Below, piece after piece: positions 1-8,981 of a stretch of DNA of 64,000 nucleotides. The stretch is from Branchiostoma lanceolatum. Its lineage: Eukaryota > Chordata > Leptocardii > Amphioxiformes > Branchiostomatidae. Position 1 is the first letter of the stretch. The number at the start of each line of letters is the position of its first letter. The stretch lies in NCBI RefSeq assembly GCF_035083965.1, contig NC_089726.1, positions 13,273,501 to 13,337,500 on the forward strand. Reading direction: 5' to 3'. The notes beneath the pieces were generated by a model. The model ran no database searches. It worked only from the letters and a program-made list of their open reading frames with translations, and was not told the DNA's origin. The position numbers were made by a program, and so were the translations under genes.

Positions 1-480
1 CGACTACTTCTGGTTTGTTCAGAACCCCTGTGAGCGTGAGCATTACGAACTCCCTCCAAGTGTTTTTCCTGCGATGTTTTACTTGTCTTCTCCCTGTGCC
101 TCCCTTGTGCTGTGTCTCCAGAGAAGCCAGAAGAGGATTGTTCTGTGTGTCTGAGGCCCTCCACAGTGTGTCCATGGTTACCATGACAACCTGCTCTGTC
201 TTCTCCATCCCTACCTCTGGATCTTCTATGAGATGTGTTGGCCTTCATCAAACCAACAGCCTGTAGATACCTATAAACAACAACAACCTGTTAATACTTC
301 AACCTATACTGGACAAGGTAAATACATTAAGAATGATCGCAACAGATTCTTAACTATAAAGATCTTATTCTTAACATCTTAAGCTAAACCATTTGCCAGT
401 TATCCCTTTCACTTTTATGTACCCATTTAGTCATGGAATGATTACAACAACCACTCTAAATCATGTGTATGGTTTACTCC
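1..480. other. 3' flank of the ADP-ribosylglycohydrolase gene
   Basis: This stretch lies downstream of the stop codon of the minus-strand hydrolase. I see no gene in it that I can support. On the minus strand, bases 1 to about 245 are open in two frames, one giving a polar, low-complexity peptide; neither frame resembles the hydrolase family, and the hydrolase already ends at a stop at 481-483. It is best read as 3' UTR and spacer. Confidence 0.5.
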
Positions 481-3400
481 TTACTTTCTGATCTGCCTGT
501 TCAGCCAATCCTCGTGTGGCATCATCTTTACCCACGAGTCTGGCAGGCTCCTCCTGCCCAGCTTGCAGCCCAGCAAGGCCCCTGCCACTGCAGCATTTGT
601 GTCTGCATCACCTGCCTTTCAAAGGGATAGAAAATTTTCAATCTCTAAAGAAACTCTCAACCTTTGCATCCATCAAAGGTGCTGTATTCAAGATGGGACG
701 AGGCTAACATTTCAAAAAGTATATTGGATAGCACCAATAATGAATGTGATAATTTAAGAGCAAAGTAGATTCCATTATGTGGTACTACAATGCCTATCCA
801 ATCCGTGGTTAGCAAGCAAAAAGATCTAGATTGAGCCAGCAGTTACTATGGAGGATGGTACTCAGGCTAATACCTCCATGGTGATCATCTCAATAGCCTT
901 GCGGAAGTTGTTCTGCCTAAGTGCCCAGAAGCCGGCACCCAGAGTCTTGTACGTATAGCCGATCACACCCTGTGCATCCAGCTGTAGCTCTTCCAGCTGT
1001 CTCTGAGGATCCATGTACCATCGCAGTTCATCCACTTGCTAAGGAGAGAGAAGGGGTAGGTAAAATGAGCGCTCTGATGATCCAGCTGCTGTAGAAGGAA
1101 TGTCAGGTATAGATTATTAAGAAGACTCATGCACAATCAAATTTAATCATGTACCTTTTCATCGGGCAAATATGCAGAAGCACGTCTGAAACTTTTGTGG
1201 ATGGTTTTCTCCACATCTGTCTCACCCTGCAGCATCTGGGCAATGGCAGTGGTGACAGCAACACAAGAAGCAACACATCTGATGAAGAAAATGAAATGTT
1301 TTGTTAAACAATCTGAAAGCTATTCCCTCAGTTAGTGCAAGCTAGCTATAGAATGTTTCTGTGGAGGCTACTTCCAGTGTCTAAGTTAGTTTTCTTTAAT
1401 TTTACTGCCAGCTTTCTGTCTGCCATGAATTTCTTCCTGTACTTGTTTGAAAGTACATCTGTTAGAATCAACACATATATTCCGGTGAGTTTTTAACTTA
1501 ATTATTCATTAATGGTAATAGCTGTAAAAACAATGATGGCCCGCCTCAGTGAAAGGACTGAAAAGCGACAAAGATGAGTGACAGTGTGTAAAAGTTGTTA
1601 CCGTGGATCTGCGTGTGTTGTTTGGCAGAACAGTTTGGCATTCTCCCCGACAGTGTCCAGGTCCCAGAACTGCTGCACACCCAGGATGGACGTCCTCATC
1701 ACAGCTCCGTTAGGAGCAACTGCCTTCCCTGTACCCTCCCACACCTCCCGGGCAGCCTGGGGGTGGGGAGATGCACTAGGTGAGTGCAAGGGTTCTTAAA
1801 ACGGTAAATAGTAAATTCTAGTGTAAAATCATGGGATAAAGGACATAATATGCCAAAAATAGTTACTCAAGCAACTGGATAAAATTTTGAAAAAACATTT
1901 GCTCAAGTAACTTTTTGCCGTACAGTACCTTACTACCTGTATGTCCTATATAATGCCCTTGGTATACCTAACCTTCATCAACGTATAAAGGACATAGTGT
2001 TGGTTCACAGTGAAATACATGGCGTGCTGGTACATGTACAAATTGGCAATAGAGATAGCTGAACTGTGTTGAAAAAGCCATCTTACAATATATGTCCAGA
2101 GCTCAGAGGTAGAATATCGACTAGTCTGAGTTAGAGGTTGGTTCTCCAAACATTTCTGTCTTGTGTCAATTCAAATCGCTATATTCTTCTGCCGCTGCAT
2201 CAATCTGTGTATTGTGTTACCTTCTGTGGATTGTCGAAGAATTCGGGATGAGTCAGCACGGTGTGCGTGGTTCGACCCAGACCACACCCGCCCCTGTCAC
2301 CCAGCTCCTGAAACCCGTCCAGCATCCATGTGTACAGGTCTCCAGAGAACGTTCTCAGGGTGTCAGCACTCACCTGAACAGGTGTGACAGGGTTAAGTTG
2401 TACAAATGTAGTGTGCTGAACTGAGTAGTGTGCAGTGTTATAAAATGTTTTACTGTTCTTTAATAGTGGCAATTGTGCAGTTCTTGGCACATTAGCACAC
2501 CAAATCAGTGTATGTGTATCATTATCAGTGTTAGGACATACTTTAGACAATGAACCAATAGAGAGGTCTAGTGGGCATCACTCCACCATTAAGAGAGAAA
2601 AGGGTACAAAGTTAGATAGGGGTTAGACTAGATCCTGCCCATGCTTTTTAAATCAATTTTTTAAGATATTCATGAAATTGTAATTCACCAAGTGAACACA
2701 TCATCAAAAGTGCAATATCAAAATGCAGAACATATGATCAATGAGTGACAATGTTGTCCGTACATAAAAAAACTGATGACCATTAGAAGTAATAAACGCT
2801 TTCGTAGATTCGAGTACGCATGTGTAGTGTCAAAGGTGAAGGCCCCTGGTTTGTAAACAGTTATGTCTCAACCATTGTCTCACTTTGCATAACAATGCCC
2901 AGGTGGGTCTTGTTTACGTCTCAGGGGCCTTCACTTTAGACGCAGCACATGTGTACTCAAATCCGTGAAAGTGCTTATTCTGAATGTTACTTGAACGCCC
3001 CACCTCGCCCTGTGTGTGGGTGAGTGCCTGCATGATAAGGATCATCTGATCGCTGTCGTCAGTCCAGTCCCCGGTTCTCCAGCTGTCACGATGTCGGTCT
3101 GAAACCTTCATGTTGTACTCAAGTGGCAGCTGGTAGTGCTGCAACATAAATGTCCAGGGATCATATTACTTATTTTTCACAAAATAGGCAAATGTCTAGT
3201 GTTGTCAGAAATTTACATACAGGTATAATTTCAACCTACTATTGACTCAAAAGCCAGGTTCCTCTTATTAATACCTGTCCTGAGCTCAGCTTCAGGCATA
3301 GATACTGTACTGAGTAATGACCAATCTGACAAGTCCTCTGTCTCAATATTACATCTATGTACTTTGAATTGGGGCAGTGCAAACAACTTTCTCCAAATCA

Positions 3401-3711
3401 TTTTAAGTTATGGTACATACTAAGTGTTTACCTCAAACACTGCTGAAAGAAGTTGGGTAGTCTAAACCAACAGTTTTCTATACTTTGACCATATATTGTT
3501 TTTTGGGTAAGTCTATTTAAGTGAAAGTGAAAGTTAATGACACCAGTATTGACATGTTGAGGAGACTGACTTTGTGAGCTTTTCTCCTATCCATGAACTC
3601 TGTCAGCAGACCAATGGCGTCCCCCGTACACTGCCCATAGATCGTCCCGTACACTTTGTCCAGGTCAACATCCACTGCTGCAGGGCTAGGTGACACCACA
3701 GGGCTGGCCAT
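481..3711 (-). CDS. ADP-ribosylglycohydrolase family protein, complete, 7 coding exons
   Basis: Exons (minus): 3571-3711, 3004-3138, 2221-2373, 1602-1756, 1155-1278, 874-1038 and 481-615. The phases join without error to give 335 aa, a normal length for the ADP-ribosylglycohydrolase/crystallin-J1 family, which removes ADP-ribose from proteins or small molecules using two Mg ions. Both metal-binding signatures are intact: GDWTDDSDQM (about residues 70-79, the TDD motif) and GDADTNAAVAGALLG (about 293-307, the DxDT motif). Other family blocks are IYGQCTGDAIG near the N-terminus, NGAVMRTS and HADPR in the middle, and GVIGYTYKTLGAGFWALR. The start is the ATG at MASPVV; an upstream in-frame GTG is not a start. 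The last exon simply reads to TAA at 481-483. No signal peptide is seen, so it is probably cytosolic or nuclear. It is divergently paired with the gene at 4341. The exact subfamily (ARH1, ARH3 or another) is unresolved. Confidence 0.92.
803..869. repeat. Half of a TAGCCTGGGTACC-type foldback element
   Basis: The segment matches one arm of the foldback at 55564-55674: it shares gttagcaagc, gagccagc, ttacta and ggatggtac.caggcta. The other arm is missing or decayed. It ends four bases from the splice donor of the hydrolase exon 874-1038, so the intron starts GTAT and then runs into the element. Confidence 0.6.
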
Positions 3712-4340
3712 GCTTCTCACCACTCTGGTCTGGAATGTAAAGAAGCAGTTTACAATATTGATCCAGATACCGATCTGGTATATAACATTAAGTTCTGTCT
3801 ATTGTAATCACGATATTACAACATATTCCTTCCACTTGATAACAGCTATTCAACCCATTTTTGTTGTTAGTGCGTCAGAATTTTAATAGGACCATGAACC
3901 CGGAAGTTGAGAAAAACTCACCTTTCCTTGACTGAGTGGAGTAAAAATATGATCTGACACGAACTGAGGCTAACCCAGATACAAAGACTTTTCCTTGCAC
4001 AGCTGGCTATCTTTACCTTCACCGAAACTTGGAGCACTAAGCTTAAGTTTCGTATGTAACGATGTGAGACCTTCTTAGAAAGACAGGTGCACCGAAACTA
4101 CGCACTGGTCCCGGACGGTATAGCAATGACGTCATGCCAATGGGCCAATCACAACACACAGCTTGTTTCCAGACCACCAAGCGAAACCAGAGCGAAACTG
4201 TGGGGTTTTCCCAGCCTGGGTTATCCCCCATGACTCAGTCTCTGGTGGAAAACCCCACTGTTCACTGTTGTTTTTAACACTCTGAGCTTGGGCCTGGTAG
4301 GAGTTGGACTGACTGTGACACTGTCAATTTACCACAAGCC
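3712..4340. promoter_or_regulatory. Divergent promoter region: CRE, two CCAAT boxes, CGAAAC repeats
   Basis: Only 629 bases separate the two divergent ATGs. The core is at 4126-4149: a perfect palindromic CRE (ATGACGTCAT, 4126-4135) followed by two CCAAT boxes at 4137-4141 and 4145-4149. This CREB/ATF plus NF-Y layout is typical of animal bidirectional, TATA-less promoters. The hexamer CGAAAC occurs four times on the plus strand (4023, 4093, 4182, 4193). The last two are 11 bases apart, about one helical turn, which loosely resembles IRF half-sites. The motifs are seen directly; their use is inference. Confidence 0.6.
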
Positions 4341-7300
4341 ATGAGCGAATCTGGAAGATCCTATTACGCGTATGGTAGGTACTTTCAACGAACTGTGTAA
4401 CGTTGGGTAACATAAATTCGGGATTTTTCCGATAATGGTTGACTGAAATCAATCTAGCAGAACAATAAACCATCCTTTTTTTCTATTATTCTGTCAGTAT
4501 CATGTACTATCTTTGCACTAATCATATATATGGTTGATTTTGTCTCTAGTCGTGCTGACACCATAATATTTCAACTTGAAACTACCGTCCGCCGCACGCA
4601 CAATGACAGTGTTGTCGGACAGGGGGGCACATTAATTCGGGAGAGAAGATTCGTCTTGAATATCTTACCGCTAATCACATTTTATACAGCAGCTATTCGT
4701 TCCATCCTTGGCTTGAGGAGAGTGCTATGGATATAGACGTGTCCAAGTAGAAAAAATACACGAAAAAACGGCCGCACCGCACACATCAGGCCTTTGCTAA
4801 CATCCCGTTTGTTGAGTGGGTTGAACGTCACTCAAAGTCGATCCCCACCGTCATGGCAACGTGTACATTATTCATGGCAAGTTAGCTGGATGCCGTAGCA
4901 ATGGTTATACTGCTATGTCCATGTGTTCCTTGTTGTGTTAGGAGCAAACTTTGAGGAAAATATCGTCTTCAGTCCACTATCACACGCAACATTTAGACAA
5001 AAAAGTGTTCCTCACAAACCTTTTGTCGTCTGCTTGACGACATGATTCTGGGTAACAATATGGCGGCGGGAAAATACACGTGCCGTAGGTTGTAGCAACA
5101 AAGAGGAGTTTTGATGATTGATCACACTTAGAATCCAGTTGCAGGTTAGAAAAAGAGATTGTAATAAGTTGTCTTGTTAATAATTGTGTTTAGCAGGCAG
5201 GAGATGTGACATTTGTCTTATAAACCAGCGAACAACCGTGCAGTGTGAGTCTCCCACGAAGCCCCCAGACTCTGTCGATAAGGGACGGAGAGTTTTTGAC
5301 GTCGCCAACTTCTAATGCATGGTTATCGAAGCTTTTCAGGCAGTGTTCTGAATGTGTTAGCCTGTCAAGTTTGCATTTCTAGTGGTATTACTGATGTTGC
5401 ATCTTGCACATATCCCTAAATACCCCGTTTTCGAAAAATCCCGAATTTAAGTACCCCACGAATTTATGTTACCCAACGTTATATATCAATATTATAATAT
5501 TTCACGAGTTTGATACCGGAAAGTCTAATATGCATATTGTCTAAGCAGAGGTTTCGATCGGGGGGCTAGGAGTGGGAGGGAGGCGTTAAAAACACCGGCC
5601 ACTCCTAGCCCCCCAAACGAAACCTCTGCTTGGAGAATATCGAATATGCCCCGATCCTGATCCTCAGACATACAGCTAAGCCAGAGAAAACCTTGATGAT
5701 TGATATTTTGTTGTGTAGGTCGTACATGGAGAGGACATCCTGGGACCAGACATGATACCAGCTTTACCTCCGGACTAGTCCGTGAGGTCCGGCTGGCGAA
5801 ACACAGCCGTTACAAGTGCGAGTACCAGCGGCGCTGTGCACGTTTTAGGGACTCACTCGGTCTTCAGGGTAAGAAGACATAGCAGTTGTAGATCATGCTT
5901 GTAAGTTAACTTTGAATAGAATGTCAAGGCATTTTACTTGTATTGCATGGCCGCCTGGCCATGGCGTAAGACATCAGGTTTGTACTGAACAATATATTCC
6001 CACATTCCCACTTGTCCAATGAAAGAGCTGAAAAATACAATCATCTTGTCCCTGCAGAGGATGTGTTCTTCCCTGAGAGGGACATGTGCTACTGTCCATC
6101 CTGCCATGAAGAACGGAGAGACATCGAGATCTACCAACGCGGGAACCCGACCAAACCTTACGTCCTGCCGCTGGGCTGGAGCAGATTTACTTTAAAGTAG
6201 GCGACCCACCACCGCCACCATGTTATGTTTGTCAATAGAAGAATATTACAAAGATTTCAAATTCTGAACAGGATTGTTGAAAACATAGATATTTATGATT
6301 GAATAAAAGAAACAATAGTAAACATTCCCCCACCAACGTTCTTTCAATCTGCAATTGCTGGTTTGTTTGTTGACAGAATAGGTGAAATTGAGTATACATG
6401 TATATCTGTAGCCAAGACTTTGCCAGTCTAAGACTAGTGGCTCCATTTCAAACTGCATGTATTTCGTAACTTGCAAAGTATGTAAGTAAAGCCATCAAGC
6501 CTGGTACTCGTGAAGTGTCGCCAGGGTTATTTTCTGGTCTTAAATGCGCTGAAATACACTTGTACTTTACCATCATGCAGTGTCCTTAGTGGATGGTTAA
6601 TTTTAGCCTGAATGCCAGACCCCCAATCTCTAAAATATCTATCGGCGTGTGGATATTTTAGAGATTGGGGGTCTGGCATCCAGGCTAGGTTAATTCAGAA
6701 CCCGTGGAGATAGGATTCAGCCTCTGTTGATCTCTATTGCGTGACGTTCACTCCCCTCTGTTACCAAGGGTGCCCCTGCCACAGGTAAAACTGCCCCGCG
6801 GTGGGACAGTCGCCGCGTTTGACAGCTGGCAGATGTGTTTCCACGGTACCCTGAGGGACAACGTCAAACCTATTGTGGAGACGGGGGGACTGCGCCGACC
6901 GGGTAGGGGAATCATCTGACTCCTTAGGTGTTTTCATGGCCCGCTCTGCTAGGCCGATCGGCACCAAAATATAAACTGAGTCTCAGTTTACTAGTAGATA
7001 AGGAAAATTAGATTGATGAGACACTTTATGCCTTTTCTGTTAGGTACTTTATTGAAATGTTAATAAATACAGAAAATAACAAATTATCTATGGGGTATAC
7101 CGTATACGTATTGAGAGGGAAAAGGGTATCGGCTTTTATGGTTACCAGTTGTGGTTTACGTAGATTCTAAGACCTGTAACGTATGTGATTTACTTACATC
7201 GGCCAAAATGTCTCTCGAACTCACACTTAAGTTGAGTATATCCTGACTTCAACTCATGATGGTGGGAGACTAATGCGATCTAATTTAGGTCACGAAATCA

Positions 7301-8068
7301 ATAAACGGAAGGAAAAATCATGATAAGCATTTTGATATAGGAGATGATATTTCCGGTGGAACCCTGAGCCAGAGGAACGGTCACTACAACGAGGAGTGGA
7401 AGCCAGAAGGGTTCGACACGCTGCAAGTCTTCGTGTCACCCAGCATCCGCTACTCCTCCAAGGACGCCTACTCCTCTCCATATACGCGTACGTTCCTTTC
7501 CATATTCATATGGAATTCATGTTAGGTGTGCATACTTTTACACACTACATGTACATGTCTGGACTATCAAAATATGCATATGTATAAATGTAGCCTCCTT
7601 CGGAGTCTTCTATGAATGCCGGCGTTGAATTTATTTTGGGGGGAGCGCTGGTTCGCTATTTTCAACCAGTCGGAAACTATGTCCCTCAGCATAGAGAACA
7701 CAGGTTGAAAATCGCAAATCAGCGCTCCCCAAGAAATAAACGCCAGTGCTCCTAGAAGTCTGCGAATGAGGCTATATGAATGAGTACATACATAGAGTAT
7801 GAAGCTAAGTAGATATACAGTAGTTAACGTTGCCCTATCACTCTACAGCTGGCGAGACAGAACCGGCCAGATGTACAAGGTGCGGTCGGCGTTCCAGGCC
7901 CGTATCCGCCCGGGAAGCTACAGTATCGGCCCGACTACGCTGCACCATGTCCGCCGTGATGAGAGGATCGACCCCATCTACAAGAACAATGAGATCGAGT
8001 GGTCCACCAAACACGTGGACGCCATCATGCTGTATGGTCTGCTCATCAAGATAGAACCATGCTCTTAA
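4341..8068 (+). CDS. NEURL4-C-terminal-like protein with FHGT/SPSIRYS domain, 6 exons
   Basis: Exons: 4341-4374, 5719-5868, 6058-6196, 6769-6902, 7341-7491 and 7849-8068. All phases agree and give 275 aa. Part 1 (about residues 45-110) is cysteine-rich: YKCEYQRRC, then MCYCPSCHEE, then a PYVLPLGWSRF block, suggesting zinc binding. Part 2 (about 125-275) has CFHGT, the block GHYNEEWKPEGFDT, VFVSPSIRYSSKDAY, AFQARIRPGSYSIGP and a final EWSTKHVDAIMLYGLL. I recognise this order from the C-terminal region of Neuralized-like 4 proteins and related invertebrate proteins. FHGT and the SPSIRYS tyrosine also look like the His and Tyr of the H-Y-(E) signature in PARP-like ADP-ribosyltransferase folds; catalysis is not shown. 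Exon 4 uses the acceptor ttaccaag at 6768, because the nearer cag would create a stop. Exon 5 uses the weak donor gttcct after 7491 to keep phase. The second and fifth junctions deserve RNA confirmation. There are no Neuralized repeats or RING domain here, so it is a stand-alone version. Confidence 0.75.
4398..5481 (+). mobile_element. 1,084-bp terminal-inverted-repeat element, copy 1
   Basis: It begins TAACGTTGGGTAACATAAAT and ends with the reverse complement of that sequence. The inverted ends share 22 bases; then one end has an 18-base insertion (TGGGGTACTTAAATTCGG region), after which GGGATTTTTC matches again. A nearly identical copy lies in opposite orientation at 24172-25254. A TA target duplication would fit (TA-ACGTT...AACGT-TA) but cannot be proved from two copies. 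It holds an ATG-to-TAG frame of 68 codons at 4530-4736 that is also intact in copy 2. No transposase motif is visible, so it looks like a non-autonomous DNA transposon. It is inserted in intron 1 of the FHGT-domain gene. Confidence 0.85.
5543..5631. repeat. Foldback (hairpin) element
   Basis: The left arm AGCAGAGGTTTCG plus GGGGGGCTAGGAGTGG is mirrored by CCACTCCTAGCCCCCC plus CGAAACCTCTGCT, with a short loop. It is 62 bases right of the 1.08-kb element and lies in the same intron. It is MITE-like. Confidence 0.75.
6604..6687. repeat. 84-bp foldback element in intron 3 of the FHGT gene
   Basis: Arms of about 36 bases begin TAGCCTGAATGCCAGACCCC and end GGGGTCTGGCATCCAGGCTA around a 12-base loop; only one mismatch position (AAT/GAT) is evident near the ends. 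The TAGCCTG...CAGGCTA ends are shared with other foldbacks in this window although the bodies differ. Confidence 0.8.
7591..7774. repeat. 184-bp foldback element in intron 5 of the FHGT gene
   Basis: The left end TAGCCTCCTTCGGAGTCTTC is mirrored by GAAGTCTGCGAATGAGGCTA. The arms are about 75 bases each and include GGGGAGCGCTG and TTTTCAACC blocks. Arm identity is lower than in the shorter foldbacks, so it is an older copy. Confidence 0.75.
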
Positions 8069-8981
8069 AATTCAAATTGTTCAAAAGAAAAAGCCTGAGT
8101 TATTTAACGTTAATACCGACCTAGATCGGGCAGGATATGAGCTATGACTACGATTTTGATTTTAATATTCGGCTCTCCTTTCATGTTCGTTACTTGTGTT
8201 ACTCATGTTGCAATCTTCTGTAACTTTTATTAATTTTCTTTGTGCACACTTTAATCAAAGAACGTTGACGATTTTGTGTTTTTGTAGAGTGTTCTTTTAA
8301 CTTTATGGATCATGGCAAGTGTCAAAACAATACATGGGAGCACCAGGTAGCGACGGTGATATTGTGCCCCACACATTATGATATATAACAATACAAACAC
8401 TAAAACATTTTAAAAATGTGAATCATGAAATACAATATGAATATGAAAACATATAATCCAGCTAGCAGTAAGCCATAGTTTTTGGGTGATTTGACAATAT
8501 TTATCAAGGTCTAAGGTATGTAACGCTATGATGTATGCACATAATATGACAGTAAATATACATATCCTGTTCATGTACATGCATTATGGAAGTTAACTTA
8601 ATTGAATGTAAAGCATTTTTGTTGTTTTGGGGTAATAAACGGGATAACCTAAGACTTCTGCATAATGATTATGTTTTTTTAATGATTTCTGTCGTGGGAG
8701 CAGGCGTCGGTTGATTTGATTGTATAACGCACCACTTTCAGAGCCATTGTTTATTCATATCCAACTACATACAGTTATTTGGTCTTTCCGTTCTTAACAG
8801 TAGTACAATTTAAGAAGTGCAAACACTCGCAATCACAAAACCAATATGACCTTGCAATCAATCATATATATAAGTTCGTTAACTATTGACTCTTCCACCG
8901 TACACAGTATACCTTTCAAACATTATCTTCTACTACATGTAGTATCTGCAAGATAGAATCTAGAGTTCAGAACAATGTGGC
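8069..8981. other. Convergent intergenic spacer (3' flanks)
   Basis: The plus-strand FHGT gene and the minus-strand esterase end towards each other here. The spacer is AT-rich with no coding block. An AATAAA at 8634-8639 could be a plus-strand polyadenylation signal, but it would need a 3' UTR of about 560 bases. Confidence 0.5.
8634..8639 (+). terminator. Candidate polyadenylation signal AATAAA
   Basis: The canonical hexamer lies 566 bases after the stop of the FHGT-domain gene and is the first perfect plus-strand AATAAA I found there. Use is inference. Confidence 0.3.

Noticed and set aside
1-245. Possible further 3' exon of the hydrolase gene on the minus strand
   Set aside because: The open frames are polar and low in family-like content, and the conserved protein already ends at a stop at 481-483 with a normal family length.
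6780-6785. The cag at 6780-6782 as acceptor for exon 4 of the FHGT gene
   Set aside because: Joining there gives an in-frame TAA; the acceptor at 6768 restores phase and reads through.
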